DNA from: CAYZXT01 sp964482515
GTDB taxonomy: Bacteria; Elusimicrobiota; Elusimicrobia; FEN-1173
NCBI GenBank assembly: GCA_964482515.1
Contig: CAYZXT010000015.1
Span: 1-55,541, forward strand
Direction: 5' to 3'
Length of the DNA: 55,541 nucleotides
Each line of letters opens with the position of its first letter. The stretch's first letter is position 1. Of the stretch, positions 1-8,815 are shown piece by piece. The translations under genes and the position numbers were made by a program. The notes beneath the pieces were generated by a model. It was given only the letters and a program-made list of their open reading frames with translations. It was not told the DNA's origin and ran no database searches.

Positions 1-143
1 CGGAAAAAAGGCTCCCGCTCCGCGGCGACGACGACGGGACGCCATTCGTGCTGAGCGAGATATTTCACCAGTTTCCGGGCGCGGTGGGCGCCGGCGCCGG
101 CGGTGGGCGGAAAAAGATAGGCGAGGAAGAGGACGGTTTTCAT
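1..143 (-). CDS. GT4-type glycosyltransferase, N-terminal fragment
   Basis: This is the first 47 codons of a gene that runs off the left edge. The protein opens with a hydrophobic beta strand followed by FPPTAGAGAHR, the Gly-rich nucleotide-sugar-enzyme start typical of GT-B enzymes of family GT4. These begin with LFLAYLFPP-like sequences and bind the acceptor in this loop. The ATG overlaps the TGA of the upstream asparagine-synthase-like gene by one base (TGATG), so it is probably translationally coupled and the last visible member of the operon. The rest of the enzyme, including the donor-binding domain, is outside the window, so the sugar transferred cannot be guessed. Confidence 0.7.
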   Translation of the reverse strand, partial: MKTVLFLAYLFPPTAGAGAHRARKLVKYLAQHEWRPVVVAAEREPFF

Positions 144-2020
144 CAGAGGCCGCGGACCAGGTTGTTGCTGATCTCGGCCGGCGATTGACCGTCGATGAAG
201 ATCAGGAACCAAATCTCGAGGACCATCAGCGCGTAGTTCTGCTGGAAATTCAGGGTTTCCATCTTTTGGCGAAGCTCTTCCTCGCTCAAACCCCAGAAAA
301 GGTCGAAGCGCGATTTCGGCCGGCGTGAGACTACCCGAAACGCCGCCTCGAAAAGCCCCTGCGGCATCCAATCGCGGATGGGCGCGCCGAAGCCCAGCTT
401 GGGGCGGAAAAGAATTTCATCGGGGAGGATCCCCTTCAACCAGCGCTTCACGCAGTATTTGGTTTCCCCGCCCCGGACTTTTTCGGACCCCTTCAAGCGG
501 AACGCCCATTCCACCAGGCGATGGTCGAGCAGCGGCACGCGCCCTTCGACGGACGCGGCCATGGTCATCTTGTCGAGCAGCAAAAGCAGATCGTCCACCA
601 AATAGAAGTTCGCGTCGAGATAGAGATAACGGTTCAGATCGTCCTGCGGCGCTTCCTTTAACAGCTCCTCCAACAGCGGGTCCCTTTGATACCGATAGGC
701 CGCGTCGCGGTGGAAACCTTCCAGGTGATAGGGCTTGAACTGCATCAGCCGCCAAAGATAGGTGTCGTCGGCGTTTCGGTTGTAGCGCGCCTTCTTCAAC
801 AGGTCGCCCGCGGGCAGCGATTCCGCGAGCGGGACGAGCATCGACTTCAGCGGGCCGGGCAGGGCGTGCCAGGCCTTCAGCGGCGCGGCGTTGGGAAGAT
901 AGCGCGTGTAGCCGCCGAACAGCTCGTCGCCGCCGGAGCCGTTCAGCACGACCTTCACGTCGCGCGACGCCAGCTCCGACACTTTGTACGCCGCGACGAG
1001 CGCGTGGTCCGACGACGGCTCGTCCATGTGCCAAATCAGTTTGGGCAGGTCCGCCAAAAACGTTTTCAGGTCCATCCCCACGCTGTGGTGGCGGCAGCCG
1101 AACTGCTTCGCCACCATCTCCGCGTAGCGGCTCTCGTCGAATTCCCCCGCGCCGTACTTTACGTTGAAGGAATGGACTTCGGATTTCGTGTGCTTGGAGA
1201 AAAACGCGGTGATGAGGCTGGAATCCAATCCGCCGGACAGGAACACGCCCACCGGCACGTCGCTGCGGGACTGAAATTCGATGGAGGACTCCATCAGGTG
1301 AAAAAACTCATCGCGCAGATGGTTCTCCGACGCGTTGATCGTTTCATGCAGCGGGATGGACCAATAGCGGACCGGGCGGGAGACGCCGCCTTTGCCGAAG
1401 CGGATGTAGCTGGCGCGGGGAAGCTTCCGGACGCCCTGGAACGGCGTCCCGTCGCCTGGAATATACATGAACGATAGGAAACGCTCCAGCGAGGACCAAT
1501 CCACTTCCGGCTTCGGCCCGGACGCCAGCAGCGCCTTCAGTTCGGACGCGAAGCGGAAATCCTCGTTCCCCTCCGTGTAATACACCGGCTTGATCCCCAG
1601 CCGGTCGCGCACGAGATAGCCTTCCCCTTTTTTCGCGTCCCAGAGGCAAAAGGCGTACATGCCGTTCAAATCGTCGAGGCAGGACAGACCCTTCTCTTCG
1701 TAGAGATGGAGGATCGCTTCACCGTCGCTGCCGGAATGGAACCGGTGGCCGCGCGCCATCAAATCCTTGCGGAGCTCGATGTGGTTGTAGATTTCGCCGT
1801 TGAAAACGAGTGCCAGGCTTTTGTCTTCGTTGTAGAGCGGCTGGTCGCCGCCGGCCAGGTCGATGATGCTCAGGCGGCGCATGCCCATACCGAAGCCGGG
1901 CGCGGCGTAATAGCCTTCCCCGTCCGGCCCGCGGTGCCGGAAAGACTTGCACATCCCTTCCAGCACGGACCGGCCCACGGCCTGGCCGTCCCGCCGGTAG
2001 ACCCCGGCGATGCCGCACAT
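143..2020 (-). CDS. asnB: Asparagine synthase (glutamine-hydrolysing)-like amidotransferase 1
   Basis: The 625-residue protein has the two-domain AsnB layout. An N-terminal class II glutamine amidotransferase domain starts MCGIAG, with Cys2 as the nucleophile after removal of Met. A C-terminal ATP-pyrophosphatase domain carries SGGLDSS at about residues 262-268. I chose the ATG that gives MCGIAG. The open frame continues 59 codons further upstream, but that part overlaps the heparinase-like gene and would bury the catalytic Cys. Members in polysaccharide loci (WbpS-like) amidate uronic acid carboxylates rather than make free asparagine. That reading is inference here, supported by the coupled heparinase II/III-like gene just upstream (TGATG overlap). 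It could instead be an ordinary asparagine synthetase. A second, distinct copy lies at 48891-50825. Confidence 0.9.
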   Translation of the reverse strand: MCGIAGVYRRDGQAVGRSVLEGMCKSFRHRGPDGEGYYAAPGFGMGMRRLSIIDLAGGDQPLYNEDKSLALVFNGEIYNHIELRKDLMARGHRFHSGSDGEAILHLYEEKGLSCLDDLNGMYAFCLWDAKKGEGYLVRDRLGIKPVYYTEGNEDFRFASELKALLASGPKPEVDWSSLERFLSFMYIPGDGTPFQGVRKLPRASYIRFGKGGVSRPVRYWSIPLHETINASENHLRDEFFHLMESSIEFQSRSDVPVGVFLSGGLDSSLITAFFSKHTKSEVHSFNVKYGAGEFDESRYAEMVAKQFGCRHHSVGMDLKTFLADLPKLIWHMDEPSSDHALVAAYKVSELASRDVKVVLNGSGGDELFGGYTRYLPNAAPLKAWHALPGPLKSMLVPLAESLPAGDLLKKARYNRNADDTYLWRLMQFKPYHLEGFHRDAAYRYQRDPLLEELLKEAPQDDLNRYLYLDANFYLVDDLLLLLDKMTMAASVEGRVPLLDHRLVEWAFRLKGSEKVRGGETKYCVKRWLKGILPDEILFRPKLGFGAPIRDWMPQGLFEAAFRVVSRRPKSRFDLFWGLSEEELRQKMETLNFQQNYALMVLEIWFLIFIDGQSPAEISNNLVRGL

Positions 2021-3846
2021 CAGCTCCACCTCGCGATGAAACGGTTCTTCAGAGGCAAAGCCGAGCGCTGGCGGAAGCGGACCGTGCACGACGGGACGAT
2101 TTCCCCGTAGCGCGGCGAGAACCAACCCAGCGGCGCGCCGTCCACCCGGCGTTCGCCGCGGAAGGTCCGGATTTCCGCAGCGGAACCGGTTTCGCATTGC
2201 AGGGTGATCTTTTCCTCGCGGCCCGGCAGGCGGACGTGGACGGCGTCTTTCTCCAGCCGGACTTCGGCCTGCGGCGCGAAATGGAAATAGGTGTCCACGC
2301 GATGATGGCCGCTTCCTTCGAGCTGGTCTTCGATCATGACGCCGCGTTCCAGCGGACGGAATTTCCGTTCATAGGTCCCCACGCCGGGGATGCGCGCAAA
2401 GCCGTCGTGGCGGACGACGAGACAGCCCCCGTCTCGAATGGAGGATTCCACCACGACTTTTTTGTACGCGCCCAGCAAAGTGCGGCTGCCGTTCAGCCAG
2501 TCGGACACGAAGGGTTCGCGTCCGTCCACCACGCAGGCGTTGTGGGACCGGGCGCTGCGGCCATAGAGTCCGATCGCGTCGGGCTTATAGGAAGCGCGGC
2601 CGCCATCCACGAACAGCGCCTGATCGTTCAGATGCAGTTCAAAGGCGCCGGTGTCGTGGTGGGCGTGGGAATAGTTGGGAATCTTTCCCTCCGGCTGGAC
2701 GTGCCAGAAGGCCCTGTAGCCGTTCCCGTCGAACCGGCACCAGCCGTCGCCGAGAAAATCCCGGAAGCCATTTCCGCCCGGCTCCGGGACCGGCAATTTC
2801 TTTCGCTGCGGCCAAAGCCCCAGCCAACCGCCGCCCGCGAAGGCGGTCTCGTTCCAGAACAGGATGTCGTGCAGCCAGTCCGGCGTGAAGTCCGGCGACG
2901 CGTCGCCGATCAACGGGAATGGCGCTCCGGGCTGATCGCCGAACAACCGGGCCGCGGACAGCAACCGGCCCGCGAAGGATTCAAGCTCTTCCACCAGAGA
3001 CTCATCGTCCACGTTCCGCGCCGCGTTCAGCACTTCCAGGATGCGGGACAAGACGAGCAAATGATAGTGGGACGACCCTTCGCGAAGGAAACCGTTGGGC
3101 GTGAAGGAACGCGACCATTCGGCCAGAAGGATTTTCCGCCCGGTTTCCCGCAGGTCCGGAAGGCGCAGGAACGCGCCGGCCAGATAGAGGGCCCGCCCGT
3201 CGTTCAGGAGGTGGTTGTTGGTCCGGTCCTCCGGGCCGTTGCCGAAATATTCCAGATGTTTCGCCACGTGGACGGATTGCCTGTGCAGCGATTGCTTGAC
3301 CAGCGACTCCGAGGGCATCGGTTCACCGGCGTCCCGGAGAAAAGTCCAAAGGTAGATCCAATTGACGATGCGTTCCGCCGTGTTGTAGGTCTCCCAGGCA
3401 AGCGGATGGCTTTCCGGCGCAACGCGGGCGATCCAATCCGGCACGAGGCGCGCGAAAAAAGCCGCCAGGGCGGACGAACCGTTTTCCATCAAACAGGGCA
3501 GCACCCAGCCGAAACGGTGAAGCGCGTAGGCGTCTTCGGGATCGCCGAACGAAACGTCCCACTTCAACGGCGAACTAATTTTTATTTTGCGCCCGGCCAA
3601 CGGAATTTCCCAGGAGGACGGAACGTCCGGCGAGGCTTTGGTCAATTTTCGCAGCCCGGAAAAAACGCGGAAGTCTATTTCGGGCAGGGCCGGTTCCGAA
3701 AGGAGGGCGGGAAGGGCGAGAGGATAAACCGTTCTTCCGCGGCCCAACGCGGCGGAAATGACTTTCCGGAAGGCGGACAGAGCTTGTCCATTGGAAAGCG
3801 CGTAACGGGCGTAAAGCGGAAGCTCACCGCGCCGGTAGGGATTCAT
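2020..3846 (-). CDS. Heparinase II/III-like protein
   Basis: The 608-residue protein has an alpha/alpha-barrel N-terminal half, with the segment HYHLLVLSRILEVLNAAR near residue 240. A beta-sandwich C-terminal half contains HAHHDTGAFELHL and VDGGRASY. These are the HxH and DxG signatures of the heparinase II/III and alginate lyase superfamily, which cleaves or modifies uronic-acid-containing polymers by beta elimination, usually outside the cytoplasm. I see no strong signal peptide, so the site of action is unclear. The chosen ATG gives MNPYRRGEL. A longer in-frame start at 3894 would overlap the upstream membrane protein more. Family members are common in exopolysaccharide loci beside AsnB-like amidotransferases. 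Whether this one is a lyase or only a binding protein cannot be told. Confidence 0.82.
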   Translation of the reverse strand: MNPYRRGELPLYARYALSNGQALSAFRKVISAALGRGRTVYPLALPALLSEPALPEIDFRVFSGLRKLTKASPDVPSSWEIPLAGRKIKISSPLKWDVSFGDPEDAYALHRFGWVLPCLMENGSSALAAFFARLVPDWIARVAPESHPLAWETYNTAERIVNWIYLWTFLRDAGEPMPSESLVKQSLHRQSVHVAKHLEYFGNGPEDRTNNHLLNDGRALYLAGAFLRLPDLRETGRKILLAEWSRSFTPNGFLREGSSHYHLLVLSRILEVLNAARNVDDESLVEELESFAGRLLSAARLFGDQPGAPFPLIGDASPDFTPDWLHDILFWNETAFAGGGWLGLWPQRKKLPVPEPGGNGFRDFLGDGWCRFDGNGYRAFWHVQPEGKIPNYSHAHHDTGAFELHLNDQALFVDGGRASYKPDAIGLYGRSARSHNACVVDGREPFVSDWLNGSRTLLGAYKKVVVESSIRDGGCLVVRHDGFARIPGVGTYERKFRPLERGVMIEDQLEGSGHHRVDTYFHFAPQAEVRLEKDAVHVRLPGREEKITLQCETGSAAEIRTFRGERRVDGAPLGWFSPRYGEIVPSCTVRFRQRSALPLKNRFIARWS

Positions 3847-5158
3847 GGGGACCTTTGGCCGCGCGGAAAAAGTCCGCGCAGCGCCAGAGCGCATAGCTCG
3901 CGAAACCCAGCAGCAGCGGATCCAAGGTTTGCCGGTAGCGGTCGTAGATATCGCCCTGGCAAAGGGCGTAGGTCAGGCCGAACAGAATCAGTCCCGCGGC
4001 CAGGAAATCCGCTTGGGGAACGCGGTCCTTCACGGCGAGCGCCATCCCGATGAAGGCCAGGGAGACCATGGCGAGGGTGAGACCGAAAAGGACCTTCCGC
4101 GCCGGGGGGAGCGGGCGGTGGACCCAATAGGCCTGGGTCGTCCAAAAAAAGAGCCAGGCCTTCCAGCGCAACTGCAGAAACCAGACCGGGTTTTCCCTGA
4201 TGAACGTCTTCGCCTTCGCGAAAAGGTAATCACCGATCTGGAGCTCGTTCATCCCGGTCATTTCATGCATCATCCGCTCGTCGGGCAGGATCCGGATTTT
4301 ATAGTTTGTGTCGTAATAAGCTCCCGTGGCCCGCGGGTTGCTGCCGTGCCAGAGGATGATTTTGTAGGCGGAACGGACCGGAATAAACTTATCGAAGACG
4401 ACGTAGTTGCGGATGGTCCAGGGCACCAGGACGAGGGCGGAAACGAAGGCCGTCGTCAGCGCCGTCTTCCAGGTCGCGCGGCTCTTCACCAACAGCCAGA
4501 CGAGCGCTGCGAAACCCACGAAAACGTAGGACGGGTTGAACAACAGCAACGCGCCGAAAGCCACGCCCAGCGCCGCCGCGCGCTTGTAGGAGGGCGAACG
4601 GACCAGCCCACCGAAGATGACCAGGACGAGGGACGACAGGAGGATGGTGCTCGTCGTGTCCGTAAAGGTCAGATGGGTGATGCCGAGGAAAGGGCTCAGG
4701 AGCATGAGGGCGAAGGCCGTGAGCGCGATCCGGCGGCCGAAGACGCTTTCAAAATAAACGGCGAACATCAGGAACCCCGCGCTCATCATGACCGACTGCA
4801 GAACCTTCGCCAGGACGTAGTGATGGACCGGGGCGAGCTTCAGCAGCAGCGCGTAGAAGTAAGGTTGACCCGGAGAGAAGAAAGCCGTCGGCCGGATGGC
4901 GGGATCGAACGTGTAGTCGCCGAGCCACGTGGAAAAACCCCGTCCCTCCACGATGTGCTTGGCCACCAGCCAAAAATCGCCGGAGAAGCCGGACGCCACG
5001 TGGCCGTGGGCGAAGGGACCGAGGATGGGCCATTGGAACTGGAACGCGGCCAGCAACAGCAGGCGCGTGAGGAGGGCGGAGAGGAAGAGGAGCGGCCAGC
5101 GGCCGGCGATCCAGCCGTTCGACCCGGCGTTACCGATCGGCTCGGGGCTCGAAATCAA
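3824..5158 (-). CDS. Multi-membrane-span GT-C-like glycosyltransferase (ArnT/PMT type)
   Basis: The 444-residue protein is hydrophobic, with about ten likely membrane segments beginning at residue 21. After the first span, an extracytoplasmic loop carries SGDFWLVAKHIVEG and then RPTAFFSPGQPYFYALLL. This resembles the first loop of GT39/GT83-type enzymes that use polyprenyl-phosphate sugars. The DPM1-like GT2 gene immediately upstream (29-base overlap) could make such a donor. The only plausible start in this frame is TTG at 5158. No ATG or GTG occurs before the first membrane span, so the exact start is uncertain. It could also act in chain polymerisation, as no separate Wzy is evident in the window. 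Confidence 0.7.
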   Translation of the reverse strand: MISSPEPIGNAGSNGWIAGRWPLLFLSALLTRLLLLAAFQFQWPILGPFAHGHVASGFSGDFWLVAKHIVEGRGFSTWLGDYTFDPAIRPTAFFSPGQPYFYALLLKLAPVHHYVLAKVLQSVMMSAGFLMFAVYFESVFGRRIALTAFALMLLSPFLGITHLTFTDTTSTILLSSLVLVIFGGLVRSPSYKRAAALGVAFGALLLFNPSYVFVGFAALVWLLVKSRATWKTALTTAFVSALVLVPWTIRNYVVFDKFIPVRSAYKIILWHGSNPRATGAYYDTNYKIRILPDERMMHEMTGMNELQIGDYLFAKAKTFIRENPVWFLQLRWKAWLFFWTTQAYWVHRPLPPARKVLFGLTLAMVSLAFIGMALAVKDRVPQADFLAAGLILFGLTYALCQGDIYDRYRQTLDPLLLGFASYALWRCADFFRAAKGPHESLPAR

Positions 5159-5852
5159 AAAAGTAGTCCCGGAAAATCTGGAACAGGAAAGCCGATCCCC
5201 AGCGGATGATCTGCAGCTTCCGTTGCCCGCCCAGGCGCGGCGGCTCGTCGCCCGGGATCTCCGCGATCTTCAGCTTCCGCTTCGCCGCGCGCATGGACTG
5301 AACCGGCTCCCAGCTGATATGCGTGAAGAAAAGCTTCTCGGGCAGGGAATAGGTTTCCGGGCGGTCGAGGCCCAGTTTGTAAATCAGGTCCTTCTTGTAG
5401 GCCCGGTAGATCACCATGGCGTCTGTATACTTGTAGCCGAACAGCGTTCCGATGAGCGTGGTGAACATCCAGTTGCCGAAACCCGTGATGATGTCGTCGT
5501 CCTGGCTCTTGGCGCCGGGCGCGTAGCGGGACACGATCACCATGTCATAACCTTGTTTCATTTTCTCGATGAGCGGCGGGATCTTGTCCGCCAGGGAATT
5601 GCCGTCCGGGCTGAAGGTGATGATGACGTCGCCCGTGATGTGCGGCAGCGCCTCCATGTATCCTTCGCGCAGGCCTTTCTTCTTTTGGATCACGACCTTG
5701 TAGCCCTGCTCGCGGGCGTACTCGACCGTCCCGTCCGTGGAGCCGCCGTCCAGGAGGATGATCTCGTCCACCCATTCCTTTTTGACCTGGGGCATGATGG
5801 CCCTCATGCCGTCGATCTCGTTGATGGTGGGGACCAGCAGGGTGGTTTTCAT
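5130..5852 (-). CDS. GT2 family glycosyltransferase (DPM1/DPG synthase-like)
   Basis: The 240-residue GT-A fold enzyme opens with LLVPTINEIDGM and has EIILLDGGSTDGT at about residues 30-42. Its FSPDGNS segment stands where the usual D-x-D metal-binding motif lies. The length and the lack of a C-terminal membrane anchor match soluble polyprenyl-phosphate mannose or glucose synthases, which charge a lipid carrier for GT-C enzymes. This fits the overlapping GT-C-like gene downstream. The start ATG overlaps the stop of the GHMP kinase as ATGA. Direct transfer onto a growing glycan remains possible. Confidence 0.82.
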   Translation of the reverse strand: MKTTLLVPTINEIDGMRAIMPQVKKEWVDEIILLDGGSTDGTVEYAREQGYKVVIQKKKGLREGYMEALPHITGDVIITFSPDGNSLADKIPPLIEKMKQGYDMVIVSRYAPGAKSQDDDIITGFGNWMFTTLIGTLFGYKYTDAMVIYRAYKKDLIYKLGLDRPETYSLPEKLFFTHISWEPVQSMRAAKRKLKIAEIPGDEPPRLGGQRKLQIIRWGSAFLFQIFRDYFFDFEPRADR

Positions 5853-6916
5853 TTCTTGGCCTCGGAATTCTTGGCGCGGACGAACCTGCCCTTGTTTTCC
5901 TCAAACGCGGGCCTCCAGCCGTCATACTCGTCGCCTTTGTAATAGATGATGCGGTTGCCGTCGTTCTCGAAGGAGAAGGGCACGTGGAGGAATTTCCCCA
6001 GGGCGGTGCGGATCTTGGGCTGTTTTTCGGGTTCCGCGAAAATCAGGATGAAGCCGCCGCCGCCCGCGCCCAGAAGCTTTCCTCCGACCGCGCCGGCCTT
6101 CATGGCCGTGTCGTAGATCTCGTCGACGACGGGCGTGGCGATCCGGCTCGAAAGCCCACGCTTCAGCTTCCAGCCTTCGTGCAGCAGGCGGCCGAAATCG
6201 AGGATGTCGCAGTCCTTCCGCCCCAGGACGTTCACGGCCTCATGGACCATCTGATGGATGGTCCGCATGTCGTCCTTCTTCTTTTGCGCGCCCTGGATGA
6301 CGTCCGCCGCGATCTCCGAGGCGTTGCGCGCGAAGCCTGTGAAAAAAAGCATGAGGTGTTCGTTCAAAAGTTTTTGCCGGTTCACCGACATGAAGAAGGG
6401 CTGCACCTGCATCCGGTCGCCCGGCCCGAACTCCATCAGGTTGAACCCGCCCAGCGCCGCGGCCATCTGGTCCTGGCAGCCCACATTTTCCTTGATGAGG
6501 TTCTGCTCGACGTGGATGGCTTCCTGTCCAAGCTCGTAGGTCCCGACCATCTCCCCCTTGAGCGCGTGCAGGCAGCGGAGGAGGCCGACGGTGAAAGCGG
6601 AGCTGGAGCCGAGGCCCGTCCGGGCCGGGAGGTCGCCGTCGTAATGGATTTCAACGCCCTCCTTGATCTCCATGAAGTCGAGGCAGGCGCGCACCGAAGG
6701 ATGCTCGATTTCGGAAATGGACTTGACCGCCTCGAGCTTGGAATAGGCCACGCGGAACTTGTGTTCGAAGAACGGCGGCAGGTAGCGGCAGGTGACGTAG
6801 CAATATTTATCGATGCTGGTGGACAGGACCGCGCCGCCGTGTTCCTGGAACCAGGGGCGATAATCGGTCCCGCCGCCGAAAAAAGAAATCCGGAGGGGCG
6901 TTTTGCTGATGATCAT
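5849..6916 (-). CDS. GHMP-family sugar kinase (HddA-like)
   Basis: The 355-residue protein begins MIISKTPLRISFFGGGTD, the sugar-binding N-terminus characteristic of D-glycero-D-manno-heptose-7-phosphate kinase and related anomeric sugar kinases. The ATP-binding motif 2 appears as GLGSSSA at about residues 103-109, and a C-terminal KLLGAGGGG motif 3 is present. It should phosphorylate the anomeric hydroxyl of a free or phosphorylated sugar ahead of nucleotidylation. The usual partners for GDP-heptose (GmhA isomerase, GmhB phosphatase, HddC) are not beside it, so the substrate is open. The ribosome binding site AAGGGA lies nine bases before the ATG. The stop overlaps the next gene (ATGA). Confidence 0.83.
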   Translation of the reverse strand: MIISKTPLRISFFGGGTDYRPWFQEHGGAVLSTSIDKYCYVTCRYLPPFFEHKFRVAYSKLEAVKSISEIEHPSVRACLDFMEIKEGVEIHYDGDLPARTGLGSSSAFTVGLLRCLHALKGEMVGTYELGQEAIHVEQNLIKENVGCQDQMAAALGGFNLMEFGPGDRMQVQPFFMSVNRQKLLNEHLMLFFTGFARNASEIAADVIQGAQKKKDDMRTIHQMVHEAVNVLGRKDCDILDFGRLLHEGWKLKRGLSSRIATPVVDEIYDTAMKAGAVGGKLLGAGGGGFILIFAEPEKQPKIRTALGKFLHVPFSFENDGNRIIYYKGDEYDGWRPAFEENKGRFVRAKNSEAKK

Positions 6917-6928
6917 CGCTGCGTCCCT

Positions 6929-7873
6929 TTAGACATTCGCGTGTCCCGAGTCCGGAAGGATGCGAAAACACTTTTGAAGTTCGCGGATGCCGTCTTCCAA
7001 ACCGAAGGCAGGCTTGAAGCCCGTGGACAGGATGCGCTGGTTGGAGACGATGTAGTCCCGCTTGTCCGGGTCCTCGCCGATGGGCGCTTCCAGGAAAACG
7101 AAATCGGGAATGACCTTCTGGATCACCTGGCAAAGCTCGATCTTCGACAGGTTCGCTTCCTCCAGCCCGACGTTATAGGGCTTGTCTTTCATCTTATCGA
7201 AATTCTCGATGCCATGGAGGAAGGCCCGGGCCACGTCGCGGATGTGGATGTAGTTCCGCTTGAAGTGGCCCTCGAAGATCACCAGCGCCCGGTCCTTCAC
7301 GGCCTTGAACACGAAATTGTTGACCAGGAGGTCGAGGCGCATGCGCGGCGACGTGCCGAAGACCGTGGCCAGGCGGAAGCTGATGGCGTTGCCGCGGTCC
7401 AGCAAAGCTTTCTCCGCCGCCACTTTGGTCCGCCCGTAAACCGAGATGGGCCGGAGCGGCGTTTCTTCCGTGCAGAACTTCCCCTTCTCGCCCACGCCGT
7501 AACCGCTGTTGGTCGTGGGGATCAGGATGGCCTGGGACTTGGACGAAATCCGGCAAAGCATCTCGACGGCCTTTTGGTTGATGCTCTCCGCGCCCAGGGG
7601 ATCGCGGTCGCAGAGCGGCGCGCCCACCAGGGCGGCCAGGGGGATGATGACGTCCGCGTTCTTCACCAGGTCGGTCATCAGTCGCTCGTCGCGGCAATCG
7701 CCCCGTGTCACCTTGAAGTCCGGGTCGGCGCAGCAGTCCAGCAGGCTGCCCTGGCGGAACATCATGTTGTCCACCACGGACACGGCGTAGCCCTTGTCCA
7801 GCATGAAGCGCGACATGACGGAGCCGAGATATCCGGCGCCGCCCGTAATGAGAATCCTGGTTTTCTGAGCCAT
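6929..7873 (-). CDS. Extended SDR nucleotide-sugar epimerase/dehydratase
   Basis: The 314-residue protein has a Rossmann motif TGGAGYLGS at about residues 10-18 and the catalytic pair Tyr146-Lys150 in VYGRTK, so it is an NAD(P)-dependent short-chain dehydrogenase acting on a nucleotide sugar. The sequence resembles 4-epimerases and 4-ketoreductases more than 4,6-dehydratases, because the D-E/K pair of dehydratases is not seen in the TTNSGYG active-site strand. It lies 12 bases from the GHMP kinase and 12 bases from the fucose-synthase-like gene. It could be the ketoreductase that finishes the branched or 3-deoxy sugar proposed for this cluster. The exact reaction is not predictable. Confidence 0.8.
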   Translation of the reverse strand: MAQKTRILITGGAGYLGSVMSRFMLDKGYAVSVVDNMMFRQGSLLDCCADPDFKVTRGDCRDERLMTDLVKNADVIIPLAALVGAPLCDRDPLGAESINQKAVEMLCRISSKSQAILIPTTNSGYGVGEKGKFCTEETPLRPISVYGRTKVAAEKALLDRGNAISFRLATVFGTSPRMRLDLLVNNFVFKAVKDRALVIFEGHFKRNYIHIRDVARAFLHGIENFDKMKDKPYNVGLEEANLSKIELCQVIQKVIPDFVFLEAPIGEDPDKRDYIVSNQRILSTGFKPAFGLEDGIRELQKCFRILPDSGHANV

Positions 7874-7885
7874 GTTAATCCCCGA

Positions 7886-8815
7886 TCAGCGTGATGTTGG
7901 AATTTTGTCTTGGTTTTTCTCGAACCATTCCGCGGTCGCTTTCAAAGCCTGCTCGCGCGGCGTGAACTTAAAATCCGGAAACAGTTCCCGAAAGTGTTTG
8001 CTCTTGATCACCCGGACCATCTGGCCTTCGGGTTTGGACGTATCGAACTTGATCGGGCCTTTGAAATCGAAGGCGTGCGCGATGTCCTCGGCAAGCTGGC
8101 CGATGGAAATGCCGTCGTCCGGCGCCATGATGACGTTGCCGGCTTCGGGCGCCCGCGCCGAACTCAAAATTTGGACCAGCAGCCGCGCCACGTCCCGCAC
8201 ATAGACGAACTGCCGCACGGCTTTCCCCGTTCCCCAGACTTCCAGCGGCGCGCCGTTCTTCTTCGCCGAGAAACATTTCCGCATCAGCGCGCCGGCCACG
8301 TGCCCCGTTTCCAGACTGAAATCGTCGTGGGGTCCGAACATGGTCACGGGCGTGATCGTAAACCAGTTCAATTTGTCCTGCTCGCGGACCATCCGGGTCT
8401 GCAAATCCAGCATGCGCTTGGAAAAACCGTAGCCCAGGTTCCCGGCGAAGGGCATTCCCGAATGCAGGTCGTCCTCCGACATCACCGCGCCGGCCGTTTC
8501 CGGATAGGCGCAGCTGGATAAAATGGAAAAGAGCTTCGGCGTCCGGCGCTTCTGCGCCGCCTGGAGCACGTTCACGTTGAGCTGCGCGTTGAGCGCGAAC
8601 ATGTCCGCATTTCGCTCCGCGTTCATCTTCACCCCGCCCACTTCCGCGGCGAGATGAAGGACAGCCTGGGGTTTTATTTTATCAAAGAGCTTTTCCGTTT
8701 CGGCAAGCTGGGTCAAGTCCCCGTCCCGCCGCGTCGCGAACACGGCGTCCGGCAGGATTTCCCGCACCGCATGCGCCAAAAAGCCGTCCCCGCCGGTGAC
8801 GAGGACTTTTGTCAT
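7886..8815 (-). CDS. GDP-L-fucose/GDP-L-colitose synthase-like epimerase-reductase
   Basis: The 309-residue SDR has VTGGDGFLA at its N-terminus and the Tyr129-Lys133 pair. It also has SSCAYP, whose Cys102 aligns with the epimerase cysteine of E. coli GDP-fucose synthase, and FGPHDDFS followed by GHVAGALM, whose His aligns with the second epimerase residue. Keeping both acid/base residues suggests 3,5- or 5-epimerisation plus 4-reduction of a GDP-4-keto-6-deoxyhexose. Next to a ColD-like dehydratase this most resembles ColC of colitose synthesis. The start was set at the ATG that overlaps the dehydratase stop (ATGA). The open frame upstream of it belongs to the neighbour. No GDP-mannose 4,6-dehydratase is seen in the window. 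Confidence 0.83.
   Translation of the reverse strand: MTKVLVTGGDGFLAHAVREILPDAVFATRRDGDLTQLAETEKLFDKIKPQAVLHLAAEVGGVKMNAERNADMFALNAQLNVNVLQAAQKRRTPKLFSILSSCAYPETAGAVMSEDDLHSGMPFAGNLGYGFSKRMLDLQTRMVREQDKLNWFTITPVTMFGPHDDFSLETGHVAGALMRKCFSAKKNGAPLEVWGTGKAVRQFVYVRDVARLLVQILSSARAPEAGNVIMAPDDGISIGQLAEDIAHAFDFKGPIKFDTSKPEGQMVRVIKSKHFRELFPDFKFTPREQALKATAEWFEKNQDKIPTSR

Noticed and set aside
2197..4053. Plus-strand open frame of 618 codons
   Set aside because: It is antisense to the heparinase-like gene, without family motifs.
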